A stretch of 64,000 nucleotides of DNA from SSF14 sp046331245 (lineage in GTDB: Bacteria > Actinomycetota > Acidimicrobiia > Acidimicrobiales > Microtrichaceae), in contig JAXLRH010000004.1 of the NCBI GenBank assembly GCA_046331245.1, forward strand, positions 248,001 through 312,000, read 5' to 3'. This document shows, piece after piece, positions 41,776 to 51,335 of the stretch. A program made the position numbers and the translations under genes. The notes below the pieces were generated by a model, which saw only the letters and a list, made by a program, of their open reading frames with translations, was not told where the DNA came from and made no database searches. Position 1 is the first letter of the stretch. Each line of letters opens with the position of its first letter.

Positions 41776-42648
41776 ATGGCGATTCCCGACAAACGAACGA
41801 CCGAGGCCGAGGTGATCGCCGAGCTACGCGACGGCATGACCATCGGCATCGGCGGCTGGGGCTCGCGGCGCAAGCCGATGTCGCTGGTCCGCGAGCTGCT
41901 CCGCAGCGACCTGAAGGACCTCACCATCGTCAGCTACGGCGGGCCCGACATCGGCCTCCTCTGCCGGGCGGGCAAGGTGAAGCGTGCGGTCTACGGCTTC
42001 GTGTCGCTCGACTCGATCCCGCTCGAGCCGCACTTCCGCAACGCCCGCCAGAACGGCACGGTCGAGGCGACCGAGCTCGACGAGGGCATGCTGCTGCTCG
42101 GCCTGCAGGCCGCGGCGTGGCGTGTCCCGTTCCTGCCCTGCCGTGCCGGCCTCGGTACCGACCTCCTCCGCGTGATGCCGCAGTTCGAGCTGGTGCGGTC
42201 GCCGTACCCCGGCCCCGACGGCGGTGAGGGCGAGGAGCTCGTGGCCGTGCCCGCCATCGAGCTCGACGTGGCGTTCATCCACATGAACCGCGCCGACAAG
42301 GGCGGCAACGGGCAGTTCCTGAACCAGGACCTCTACATGGACGACCTGATGGCCATGGCGGCCAAGCAGTGCTTCATGAGCACCGAGCGCATCGTGCCCA
42401 CCGAGGACTTCCCCAAGTACGGCTCCTTCCACACGCAGCGCATCAGCCGCCTCATGACCACCGGCGTCATCGAGCGCCCGGGGGCCGCGCACTTCACCGA
42501 GTGCCCGCCCGACTACGCACGCGACGAGGCGTTCCAGAAGGAGTACGCGGCCACGGCCAAGTCCGACGAGGCGTGGGACGACTTCCGCGCCAAGTACCTG
42601 GACGTGTCCGAGGACGACTACCAGGCACTCGTGGGGGTGGCGTCATGA
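41776..42648 (+). CDS. ipdA: CoA-transferase family ring hydrolase, alpha subunit IpdA
   Basis: A 290-residue family I CoA-transferase-fold protein. TIGIGGWGSRRKPMSLVREL and TIVSYGGPDIGLLCRAGKVK begin the alpha-subunit domain. VEATELDEGMLLLGLQAAAW holds the Glu (E100/E103 here) equivalent to the catalytic Glu of IpdA. IpdAB is a hydrolase that opens the last steroid ring, not a transferase. The start follows GAGGA, and the stop overlaps the ipdB start (ATGA). The promoter carries operator copy 3. Confidence 0.93.
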   Translation: MAIPDKRTTEAEVIAELRDGMTIGIGGWGSRRKPMSLVRELLRSDLKDLTIVSYGGPDIGLLCRAGKVKRAVYGFVSLDSIPLEPHFRNARQNGTVEATELDEGMLLLGLQAAAWRVPFLPCRAGLGTDLLRVMPQFELVRSPYPGPDGGEGEELVAVPAIELDVAFIHMNRADKGGNGQFLNQDLYMDDLMAMAAKQCFMSTERIVPTEDFPKYGSFHTQRISRLMTTGVIERPGAAHFTECPPDYARDEAFQKEYAATAKSDEAWDDFRAKYLDVSEDDYQALVGVAS

Positions 42649-43427
42649 CCGGCGACCTGGCAGACGGCGCGCCGACCCGCGCCGAGGTGTGCGCGGTCGC
42701 GGTCGCCGAGGCGTTCCGCGGCGACGGCGAGCGCCTGTGCAACCCGATCGGCACGATCCCGATGATCGGCGGGCGCCTCGCCCGTGAGACGTTCGAGCCC
42801 GACCTCGTGATGACCGACGGCTTCGGGGGCTTCGCCGCCAACGCGCTGCCGCCGGGAGCCGATCCGGCCGACGCCGTCCTCGAGGCGTGGAACCCGTATC
42901 CGCAGATGTTCACCGTGCTGTGGAACGGCAAGCGCCACGTGATGATGGGCGCCACGCAGGTCGACAAGTGGGGCAACCAGAACATCGCCTGCATCGGCGA
43001 CTGGCACCAGCCCCGCTCGCAGCTGCTCGGGTTCCGCGGTGCGCCGGGCAACACGATCAACCACACCACCAGCTACTGGGTGCCGAACCACGGCACGAAG
43101 GTGCTGGTGCCGGCGGTCGACGTGGTGTGCGGCGTCGGGTACGACCGGGCCCGCGAGCTCGGCCCCGTCGCCTCGCGGTTCCACGAGATCCGCCGGGTCG
43201 TCACCAACCTCGCCGTGCTCGACTTCGAGAGCGACGACAACGCGATGCGGCTGCGTTCGGTGCACCCGGGCGTGACGGTGGCGGACGTCGTCGAGGCCAC
43301 CGGCTTCGAGCTCGTCATCCCCGACGACGTGCCCGAGACGCGTCTGCCGACCGACGAGGAGCTGCGCCTGATCCGCGAGGTCATCGACCCGCGCGGGCTC
43401 CGCGAGAGGGAAGTGCCCAACCCGTGA
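42645..43427 (+). CDS. ipdB: CoA-transferase family ring hydrolase, beta subunit IpdB
   Basis: A 260-residue beta subunit. CNPIGTIPMIGGRLARETFEPD, MTDGFGG, HVMMGATQVDKWGNQNIACIG and GAPGNTINHTTSYWVPNH are family blocks. It pairs with IpdA as a heterotetramer that hydrolyses the CoA thioester of the ring-opened steroid intermediate. It overlaps ipdA by 4 nt and ipdC by 4 nt (GTGA). Confidence 0.93.
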   Translation: MTGDLADGAPTRAEVCAVAVAEAFRGDGERLCNPIGTIPMIGGRLARETFEPDLVMTDGFGGFAANALPPGADPADAVLEAWNPYPQMFTVLWNGKRHVMMGATQVDKWGNQNIACIGDWHQPRSQLLGFRGAPGNTINHTTSYWVPNHGTKVLVPAVDVVCGVGYDRARELGPVASRFHEIRRVVTNLAVLDFESDDNAMRLRSVHPGVTVADVVEATGFELVIPDDVPETRLPTDEELRLIREVIDPRGLREREVPNP

Positions 43428-44485
43428 CGGCGCTCGAGACGCCCCTGTGCGAGCTGCTCGGCGTGACGTACCCGATCGTGCAGACCGGCATGGGCTGGGT
43501 GTCGGGCGCGCGTCTGACCGCCGCCACCTGCGAAGCCGGCGCCATGGGCATCCTGGCCTCGGCCACCATGACGCTGCCCGAGCTCCGGACCGCGATCGGC
43601 AAGGTGAAGAGCCGCACCTCGAATCCGTTCGGCGTGAACCTGCTGCCGAACCAGGCGGACCTCGCCGACCGCATCGACGTGATGATCACCGAGGGGGTCC
43701 GCGTCGCATCGTTCGCCGGCGCGCCGTCGGCGGACGTGGTGGCGCGGCTGAACGATGCCGGCCTCGTCACGATGGTGACGGTCGGGGCCAAGCGCCACGC
43801 CGAGAAGATGGTGAAGATGGGTGTGAAGGCGCTCATCGCGCAAGGCGGTGAGGGCGGCGGCCACACGGGCGCGACGCCGACGTCGCTGCTGCTCCCGGCA
43901 GTGGTCGACGCGACCGAGGGGTCGGGTGTGCCGGTGCTCGGCGCCGGTGGCTACTACGACGGCCGCGGGCTGGTCGCCGCGCTGGCGTACGGCGCGCAGG
44001 GCATCGCGATGGGGACGCGCTTCCTGCTCACGAAGGAGTCCCACGTGCCCGATCACGTGAAGGCGATCTACGTCGGCACGCCGGTCACCGGCACCGTCGT
44101 CACGACGGCGATCGACGGAGCGCCCCAGCGGGTGATCCGGACGGAGATGATCGAGGGCCTCGAGAGCTCCCACGCCGTGGTGCGATTCCCGAAGGCGGCG
44201 GCCAACGCGCTGCGGTTCGCCCGGTTGTCGGGCACCCCGCTCGGCGATCTCGTGCGAAGCGGCCTCGCCATGCGCAAGGCACAGGACCTCACGTGGGCGC
44301 AGATGGCGCTCGCAGCGAACGCACCGATGATGACGAAGGCCGGTGTGGTCGACGGCAAGGTCGAGGCGGGCATCCTGCCCACCGGTCAGGTGGTGGGGTC
44401 GATCGACGAGCTCCCGAGCGTGGCCGAGGTGATCGACGGGATCATCGCCGAGGCGAACGCGACGCTCGCACGCCTCGGCGCCTGA
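43424..44485 (+). CDS. ipdC: Flavin-dependent dehydrogenase IpdC (nitronate monooxygenase family)
   Basis: A 353-residue TIM-barrel flavoprotein. PIVQTGMGWVSGARLTAATC is the start of the barrel, and GEGGGHTGATPTSLLLPAVVDA with VPVLGAGGYYDGRGLVAALAYGAQGIAMGTRFLLT forms the FMN phosphate site. IpdC forms the unsaturated CoA ester needed before ring opening in HIP breakdown. The GTG start overlaps the ipdB stop. The order ipdA-ipdB-ipdC is the same as in mycobacteria (Rv3551-3553). Confidence 0.92.
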   Translation: MTALETPLCELLGVTYPIVQTGMGWVSGARLTAATCEAGAMGILASATMTLPELRTAIGKVKSRTSNPFGVNLLPNQADLADRIDVMITEGVRVASFAGAPSADVVARLNDAGLVTMVTVGAKRHAEKMVKMGVKALIAQGGEGGGHTGATPTSLLLPAVVDATEGSGVPVLGAGGYYDGRGLVAALAYGAQGIAMGTRFLLTKESHVPDHVKAIYVGTPVTGTVVTTAIDGAPQRVIRTEMIEGLESSHAVVRFPKAAANALRFARLSGTPLGDLVRSGLAMRKAQDLTWAQMALAANAPMMTKAGVVDGKVEAGILPTGQVVGSIDELPSVAEVIDGIIAEANATLARLGA

Positions 44486-44496
44486 GCCCGGCACAG

Positions 44497-44515
44497 ATCT
44501 GACACATCGTCAGAT
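44497..44515. promoter_or_regulatory. Operator copy 4, between ipdC and fadE
   Basis: ATCTGACACATCGTCAGAT. The right arm is a perfect match; the left arm has ACA for ACG. It lies 20 nt before the GTG start of the acyl-CoA dehydrogenase gene. Confidence 0.8.
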
Positions 44516-44535
44516 TCGCTGGCAGAATCGCGCCC

Positions 44536-45729
44536 GTGGACCTCACCTGGACAGCTGACGAGCAGGCGTTCCGCGACGAGTGTCGCGCCTGGCTCGAGGC
44601 GAACGTGCCCACCCCGGCCCTGCCGAGCGGTGACACGAAGGACGGCTTCGCGCTGCACCTGGAGTGGGAGCGGAAGCTCTTCGCCGACCGGTGGGCGGTC
44701 GTGTCGTGGCCGACCGAGATGGGCGGTCGCGGAGCGAGCCTCTGGCAGTGGCTGATCTTCGAGGAGGAGTACTACCGCGTGGGCGCGCCGCAGCGCGTCA
44801 CGCAGAACGGCATCTTCCTCCTCGCGCCGACGATCTTCGAGTTCGGCACCCCCGCCCAGCAGGCGTACTACCTGCCGCGCATGGCTGCGGCGGAGGACCT
44901 CTGGTGCCAGGGGTGGAGCGAGCCGAACGCCGGCTCCGATCTCGCCGGCCTCACCTCCAAGGCGGTGCGCGACGACGAAGCGGGCGGATGGCGCCTCTAC
45001 GGACAGAAGACCTGGACCACCCGCGGCGCGTTCTGCACGCATCTGTTCGGGCTCTTCCGCACCGACCCCGACTCGCAGCGTCACCACGGGCTGACCTACC
45101 TGATGGTGCCCCTCGACGCCGAGGGCGTCACGGTTCGCGGGTTCGGCCGGCTCGACGGTGACGAGGGGTTCGCCGAGGTGTTCTTCGACGGCGCGTTCGT
45201 GCCCGACGGCGACGGCGATCCCGCCGCCGGCGGCGTGCTCGGCGAGGTGAACGCGGGCTGGAGCGTGGCCATGGCCACCACCTCGTCCGAGCGGGGCCTC
45301 ACGCTCCGGTCGCCGGGCCGGTTCACGGCGGCCACGGCGCGGTTGGTGCAGCTGTGCCGCGAGCGGGGCGGCAGCGTCGACGATCCGGGTGTCCGCGACG
45401 CCGTCACCCGCGCCTGGATCGACGCGGAGGCGTACGCCCTCTACACGCTGAGCGACGTCACCGGCATCGTCGAGGGCCGTTCGCCGGGAGCCCGGTCGAG
45501 CCTCAACAAGATCTTCTGGTCCGAACTCGACGTGCGGCTGCACGAGGCGGCCCTCCGCCTGCTCGACGGCGAGTCCGAGCTGGTCGAGTGGGGCCCCGAG
45601 GGCGCCCGCACGGAGAACCCGTGGCTGAAGGGCTACCAGTTCTCGCTGTCCGGCCCGATCTACGCCGGCACCAACGAGATCCAACGCAACATCGTCGCCG
45701 AGCGCGTGCTCGGCCTGCCGCGGAAGTAG
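44536..45729 (+). CDS. Acyl-CoA dehydrogenase (FadE31-type)
   Basis: A 397-residue acyl-CoA dehydrogenase. The core blocks are WPTEMGGRGASLWQWLIFEEEYYR, WCQGWSEPNAGSDLAGLTSKAV, GQKTWTTRGAFCTHLFGLFRT and the C-terminal GPIYAGTNEIQRNIVAERVLGLPRK. The shorter FadE that follows begins 4 nt after the stop, and this pairing fits the alpha2-beta2 FadE enzymes of steroid breakdown. Its GTG start is 20 nt after operator copy 4. Confidence 0.9.
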   Translation: MDLTWTADEQAFRDECRAWLEANVPTPALPSGDTKDGFALHLEWERKLFADRWAVVSWPTEMGGRGASLWQWLIFEEEYYRVGAPQRVTQNGIFLLAPTIFEFGTPAQQAYYLPRMAAAEDLWCQGWSEPNAGSDLAGLTSKAVRDDEAGGWRLYGQKTWTTRGAFCTHLFGLFRTDPDSQRHHGLTYLMVPLDAEGVTVRGFGRLDGDEGFAEVFFDGAFVPDGDGDPAAGGVLGEVNAGWSVAMATTSSERGLTLRSPGRFTAATARLVQLCRERGGSVDDPGVRDAVTRAWIDAEAYALYTLSDVTGIVEGRSPGARSSLNKIFWSELDVRLHEAALRLLDGESELVEWGPEGARTENPWLKGYQFSLSGPIYAGTNEIQRNIVAERVLGLPRK

Positions 45730-45733
45730 CGCC

Positions 45734-46738
45734 ATGAGATTCGCCTTCACCCAGGACCAGCTCGACTTCAGCGGCGCCGTCAGCGACCTGCTGGCCAAGG
45801 AGTGCTCGCCCGACGCCCTGCGCGCCGCGTGGGCCGGCGACGACGGCCGGGTCGCCGGTTTGTGGGACCGCCTGGTCGAGATGGGCGTCGTCGGACTCCT
45901 CGCACCCGAGTCCGCCGGAGGGTTCGGGCTGGCCGAGGTCGACCTGGTCCGCATCGCCTACGAGGCCGGCCGGGTCGCACTGCCCGAACCGCTGTCGTCG
46001 GTGGCGGGCGTCGTCGTGCCGGCGCTCCGTGACCACGGCGGCGACCGGGGCGCCTCCCTGCTCGAGGAACTGGTCGGAGGGTCGGCCGCAGTCGCGCTCG
46101 GCCTCGCCGTCAACCCGCTGGTCCAGCACTCGGCCGGCGCCACGGGGTTCCTCCTCGAGGCCGACGACGGACTGCACCTGGTGCCCGCCGCCGACGTGTC
46201 GCTCACGTCCGAGGAATCCGTCGACGGCTCCCGCCGCCCGGCGCGGGTCGCCTGGTCGCCGTCGGCCGCGACGCTGCTCGACGATCCGGTGCTCGCCGCC
46301 GCCGAGGCCAACGCCCGCGCCGCCGTGTTCACGGCCGCCGAGCTCTGCGGCCTCGCCGACACCATGCTGGGCCTCACCACCGGCTACGTCGCCGAGCGCA
46401 AGCAGTTCGGCGTGCCCATCGGCTCGTTCCAGGCCATCAAGCACCACTGCGCCGACGCGATGCTCGCCGTCGAGTTCGCGAAGCCGTTGGTGTGGCGCGC
46501 CGCATACTCGCTGTCGGTCGGCGATCCGGCCGCGGCGGTGCATGCGTCGATGGCCAAGTCGTCCGCGTCGGACGCAGCGGACGTCGTCGGTCGAATCGCG
46601 ATGCAGTGCCACGGGGGCATCGGCTACACGACGGAGTACGACCTCCACCTGTACCTCAAGCGGGCGTGGGCCCTCGTCGCACAGGACGGCTCGGCCGCCG
46701 CGCATCGCCGGAAGGTGGCGGACGCCGTCCTGTCCTGA
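45734..46738 (+). CDS. Acyl-CoA dehydrogenase, second subunit (FadE32/33-type)
   Basis: A 334-residue short acyl-CoA dehydrogenase. FVLEP-type blocks are weak, but MGVVGLLAPESAGGFGLAEVD, VAERKQFGVPIGSFQAIKHHCADAML and MQCHGGIGYTTEYDLHLYLKRAW are clear. Short FadE partners of about 320 residues join a longer subunit in steroid-specific heterotetramers. It starts 4 nt after the first FadE gene and ends tail to tail with a Zn-ribbon gene. Confidence 0.88.
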   Translation: MRFAFTQDQLDFSGAVSDLLAKECSPDALRAAWAGDDGRVAGLWDRLVEMGVVGLLAPESAGGFGLAEVDLVRIAYEAGRVALPEPLSSVAGVVVPALRDHGGDRGASLLEELVGGSAAVALGLAVNPLVQHSAGATGFLLEADDGLHLVPAADVSLTSEESVDGSRRPARVAWSPSAATLLDDPVLAAAEANARAAVFTAAELCGLADTMLGLTTGYVAERKQFGVPIGSFQAIKHHCADAMLAVEFAKPLVWRAAYSLSVGDPAAAVHASMAKSSASDAADVVGRIAMQCHGGIGYTTEYDLHLYLKRAWALVAQDGSAAAHRRKVADAVLS

Positions 46739-46753
46739 GTGGCTCCCGCTCCG

Positions 46754-47695
46754 TCAGGAGTGGTGCAGCGAATCGACGGCGCGGTGGACGATGCCCTCGG
46801 CGACCGCCGCGCCGCCCGGCGGCAGGATGGCGAACACGATGACGAGGTCGCGCCCGGTGAGCATCACGCACATCGACACGGGGTTGCCGTTGACGGTGCC
46901 GACGAGCCACTGACCTCGTCCGAACTTCGTGTCGACGGGTCGCTGTGAGACGGTCTCGCCACCCATCGAGCTCATGATCCCGCCCGACCTCGACAGCGTG
47001 TCGTTGCGGACGGCGTTGGACACCTCGTACGGCAGGCGTGCCTCGCCGAGGGCGAGACCGTGCTGCGCCGTCTGGAACGAACCGTCCCCGCTGAACGTGA
47101 AATCGAGGGTGAGGTTCTGTGCGGCCACCGTCGTGTCGAGGGAGTACGGCTCGGGGTGCCCGGGCATGTCCATGACGTAGCGGCCCGAGGTGGACAACGT
47201 CGGTGCCCACGGGATCGTCATCACGTTGGCTTCGGTCGTGGTCGGCGCCGTGGGGAGCGGCCTCGTCGGCGGCGGGGCGGTGGGCAGGGGAGCGTCAGCC
47301 GCCGGGGTGGCGCCCGTCGTGATCCTGGCGGGGCGATCGTCGATGGCGCGGTACCCGACGTAGGCGCCGGTGCCGAGGACGGCGACGACCAGGATGATCG
47401 CGACGACGACCCCCGCCCTGGCCGCCGTCGACGCTCGCCGCGTCGGCGTCCCCGGCGGGAACCGCGGCGGCGGTGCGTCGATGGCCGGCAGCGGCGGGGC
47501 CACACCCGGGGGAGCGCCGACGCCGCCGAGGGACGAGAACGTGCGCTGCGGCGTGGGGTAGCTCGGCGGTGGCGCGAAGAACTGCGGGGTCGCTCCGGGG
47601 GGCGGCGGCAACATGGGTGCGCGCTCGGGCGCGGGGATCCCACAGCGGTCGCACGCCGGGCCGGTCAGACGCGACCCGCACCCCGAACAGTTCAT
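46754..47695 (-). CDS. Zn-ribbon membrane-anchored protein
   Basis: A 313-residue protein. The N-terminal zinc ribbon CSGCGSRLTGPACDRCG (C-x2-C, C-x2-C) is followed by a Pro-rich linker to about 95, a membrane helix (VVVAIILVVAVLGTGAYVGY, about 97-116), another Pro/Thr linker and an extracellular domain of about 150 residues (MTIPWAPTLSTSGRYVMDMP onward). The layout resembles actinobacterial membrane sensors with a cytoplasmic ribbon. Its function is unknown. Confidence 0.8.
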   Translation of the reverse strand: MNCSGCGSRLTGPACDRCGIPAPERAPMLPPPPGATPQFFAPPPSYPTPQRTFSSLGGVGAPPGVAPPLPAIDAPPPRFPPGTPTRRASTAARAGVVVAIILVVAVLGTGAYVGYRAIDDRPARITTGATPAADAPLPTAPPPTRPLPTAPTTTEANVMTIPWAPTLSTSGRYVMDMPGHPEPYSLDTTVAAQNLTLDFTFSGDGSFQTAQHGLALGEARLPYEVSNAVRNDTLSRSGGIMSSMGGETVSQRPVDTKFGRGQWLVGTVNGNPVSMCVMLTGRDLVIVFAILPPGGAAVAEGIVHRAVDSLHHS

Positions 47696-47797
47696 CTGAG
47701 CCCCCCGCCCATGTCCTCGGATCGACCGTCCTCGGAACGACGACAGTCTGTTCGCGTGCCTGAGGGCACGCAAGGGTGAGCGGCGGGCCGGGGTGCC

Positions 47798-48661
47798 TCA
47801 GTCGGCGCGGACGGCGTGCACCAGCCGCGCGAGTGCCGGGTAGCGCACCCCGATGTGGTCGTGCTGCGGTGCGAGCGTCTCGACGAGGCGCGCGCGGGCG
47901 GCGGCACGTTCGTCGGCGGTGGCGCCGTCGAGCAGCATCGCGAGCGACGACGAGCCGATCAGGAAGTCGGCGGCGTCCTCCACCGAGCCGGGGCCGCCGA
48001 GGTAGATCGAGTCGGCGATGTCCTCGATGGTCACGTTCTCCCAACCGGACGCCTCGAGGATCTGCTCGACCCGCGCGTTGTCGCCGAACGCGAACGGGCC
48101 GGGCGCGTCAGCGGGTGGCGAGGGCGGGAGCGTGAGGACGTCGGCGAGCGCCAGGATCGGGCCGCCCATCCACTCGTTCCACTCGATCGGGCCCCAGCAC
48201 ACGAACGAGAGCCGTCCGCCGGGCGAGGTCATCCTGGCGATGTTGGCGAACGCTGCGGTGGGGTCGTCGAAGAACATCACGCCGAACCGGCTGACCACGG
48301 CGTCGGCCGTCGCGTCGGGCGGGTCCATCACCTGGGCGTCGCCGAGCACGAACTCGACGTTGGTGTGAGACAGCGACTGCGCCCGGCGCCGGGCGAGGTC
48401 GAGCATCGGCCGCGAGATGTCGATCCCCACGGCCCTGCCGGTCGCGCCGACCGCCTGCGCGGCCATCAGGGTCGTGGTGCCCGCCCCGCACCCGATGTCG
48501 ATGACGGTCTCGCCGGGCTGCGGGGCCGCTGCGGCGATCGCGCGGAGGGCGTAGATCTCGAGCTGGGCGTCGAACTGGTCGGCGCGGGCGACCCACGCCT
48601 CGCCCCGCTCGCCGTCCCAGAACTCGGCCATGTCGGCGTTTGCTGCGGGGGTGTCGGTCAT
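47798..48661 (-). CDS. SAM-dependent class I methyltransferase
   Basis: A 287-residue protein with motif I VIDIGCGAGTTTLMAAQAVGA, the acidic residue after strand 2 in VGIDISRPML, and VMDPPDATADAVVSRFGVMFFDD. The C-terminal half (ILEASGWENVTIEDI) fits UbiE/methyltransferase-11 proteins. The substrate is not identifiable. The start at 48661 is 101 nt from the KstR-like box of the divergent fadA6 gene, so the two may share control. Confidence 0.88.
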   Translation of the reverse strand: MTDTPAANADMAEFWDGERGEAWVARADQFDAQLEIYALRAIAAAAPQPGETVIDIGCGAGTTTLMAAQAVGATGRAVGIDISRPMLDLARRRAQSLSHTNVEFVLGDAQVMDPPDATADAVVSRFGVMFFDDPTAAFANIARMTSPGGRLSFVCWGPIEWNEWMGGPILALADVLTLPPSPPADAPGPFAFGDNARVEQILEASGWENVTIEDIADSIYLGGPGSVEDAADFLIGSSSLAMLLDGATADERAAARARLVETLAPQHDHIGVRYPALARLVHAVRAD

Positions 48662-48767
48662 GACGAGAGCTTGCCAGAGACGCTGGCGGCCCGTCGCGCG
48701 CCGGTGGAGGGCCGGTTCCTCGCTTCGACCCCGGGGTCGGCGTCCCCTAATCTCTCGGGCTACCAAC

Positions 48768-48782
48768 GAGAACGCGTTCTAG
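48768..48782. promoter_or_regulatory. KstR-like box upstream of fadA6
   Basis: GAGAACGCGTTCTAG holds the perfect palindrome AGAACGCGTTCT (48769-48780). It matches the TNNAACNNGTTNNA pattern of the sterol-catabolism repressor KstR at seven of eight fixed positions (G instead of the first T). It lies 31 nt before fadA6. Confidence 0.65.
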
Positions 48783-48812
48783 AAAGCACGCGATCGAGAA
48801 AGGTCCGGGGAC

Positions 48813-49961
<1,149 letters not shown>

Positions 49962-49997
49962 AGGCGTGGCCCTCGACCGAGGCGATCGACCCCCACG

Positions 49998-51245
49998 ATG
50001 AACTTCGACGACACGCCGGAGGAGGCCGCGTTCCGCGAGGAGGTGCGCGCCTTCCTGTCGGCACACGCGACGCCGAAGGCCGGCGACGAGACGGACTGGT
50101 CGCGCAACGGCGCGTCCACCGATCCCGTCGTCGCCGGGGACTACCGCCGGCGCTGTCGGGCCTGGCAGCGCACGTTGTTCGACAACGGCTGGGCCGGCAT
50201 CGCCTGGCCGAAGATGTTCGGTGGTCGCGGCGGCACGGCGGCGCAGCAGATCATCTTCAACCAGGAGCTCGCGGCCTACGACGCCACGAGCGGGTTCCTC
50301 ACCGCGGCGCTCGCGCTCGTCGGCCCGACGCTCATGGCGCACGGGTCTCCCGAACAGCAGCGCCGCTACCTCGGCCCGCTCCTCTCCGGTGACGAGGCGT
50401 GGTGCCAGCTGTTCAGCGAGCCCGAGGCGGGCAGCGATCTTGCCGCGCTCGGCACCCGCGCCGTGCTCGACGACACCGACCCCGACGACGAGGTGTGGGT
50501 GGTGAACGGACAGAAGGTGTGGAACTCGTCGGCGCAGCACGCCGACTTCGGCATCCTCATCTGCCGCACCGACCCGTCGGTCCCCAAGCACGACGGCATC
50601 ACCTACTTCATCGTCGACATGCACTCACCCGGCATCGAGGTCCGCCCCCTGGTGCAGGCGCAGGGCGTGGCCCACTTCAACGAGGTCTTCTTCAGCGACG
50701 TGCGCATCCCCGCCGCCAACGTGGTGGGCGCCGTCAACGGCGGCTGGAAGGTCACGAAGACGACCATGCGCAGCGAGTCGTCGATGATCTCCGGCGCCGG
50801 TCAGGCCACCACGTTCGTCAACGTGCTCGCCACCGTGCGCCGCTGCGGCCGCGACACCGACCCGGTGGTCCGCCAGGAGCTCGCGAAGGTCTGGTCGAAC
50901 GAGCAGCTCCTCCGGTACCTCTCGATGCGGATGCAGACCGCGGTGATGACGGGCCGCAAGGAGCTGGCCGTGCACGGCAGCCTGCTCAAGAACTTCTTCA
51001 CGCAGGCCTTCGCCCACCGCGCCACGCTGGCGCTCGACTGCGAGGGGCCGGAGGGCATGCTCTCGGGAGGCGACGCCGAGGGCGACGGCTTCTGGCAGTA
51101 CCAGTGCATCAACCAGTTCGCGTCGAAGATCGGCGGCGGCACCGAGGAGGTGCACCGCAACAACCTTGCGGAGCAGGCGCTCGGCCTGCCCCGCGAACCG
51201 GCGGCGGACCTCGATCTGCCCTGGTCCCAGCTCCGTCGCGGCTGA
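49998..51245 (+). CDS. Acyl-CoA dehydrogenase (FadE)
   Basis: A 415-residue acyl-CoA dehydrogenase. The usual blocks are present: WPKMFGGRGGTAAQQIIFNQEL, WCQLFSEPEAGSDLAALGTRAV, VNGQKVWNSSAQHADFGILICRT and a C-terminal FASKIGGGTEEVHRNNLAEQALGLPRE. An acidic linker is at 158-165. It follows fadA6 and is probably in the same unit, so it most likely acts on a CoA ester of the same pathway; the specific step is not known. Confidence 0.9.
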   Translation: MNFDDTPEEAAFREEVRAFLSAHATPKAGDETDWSRNGASTDPVVAGDYRRRCRAWQRTLFDNGWAGIAWPKMFGGRGGTAAQQIIFNQELAAYDATSGFLTAALALVGPTLMAHGSPEQQRRYLGPLLSGDEAWCQLFSEPEAGSDLAALGTRAVLDDTDPDDEVWVVNGQKVWNSSAQHADFGILICRTDPSVPKHDGITYFIVDMHSPGIEVRPLVQAQGVAHFNEVFFSDVRIPAANVVGAVNGGWKVTKTTMRSESSMISGAGQATTFVNVLATVRRCGRDTDPVVRQELAKVWSNEQLLRYLSMRMQTAVMTGRKELAVHGSLLKNFFTQAFAHRATLALDCEGPEGMLSGGDAEGDGFWQYQCINQFASKIGGGTEEVHRNNLAEQALGLPREPAADLDLPWSQLRRG

Positions 51246-51255
51246 GCCCGAGGGT

Positions 51256-51269
51256 CCCCGATTCCGGGG
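51256..51269 (+). terminator. Possible short hairpin after fadE
   Basis: CCCCG-ATTC-CGGGG, 5-bp stem, lies 10 nt after the fadE stop. It is weak. Confidence 0.35.
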
Positions 51270-51293
51270 GGTCCGATCACTAGCCTTCGCCCG

Positions 51294-51332
51294 ATGTGCT
51301 GGGCACCGTCGCGACCTCGGACAGGTGGGTGA
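51294..51332 (+). CDS. 12-residue upstream ORF before the TPR-EAL gene
   Basis: ATG TGC TGG GCA begins a 12-codon frame, MCWAPSRPRTGG, ending in TGA 3 nt before the GTG start of the EAL-type gene. A TAGCCT box lies 7 nt before the ATG, so the transcript may begin at this codon. The ribosome site of the main gene (GGTGGGTGAG) lies inside this frame. It may couple or attenuate translation. Confidence 0.4.
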   Translation: MCWAPSRPRTGG

Positions 51333-51335
51333 GAC

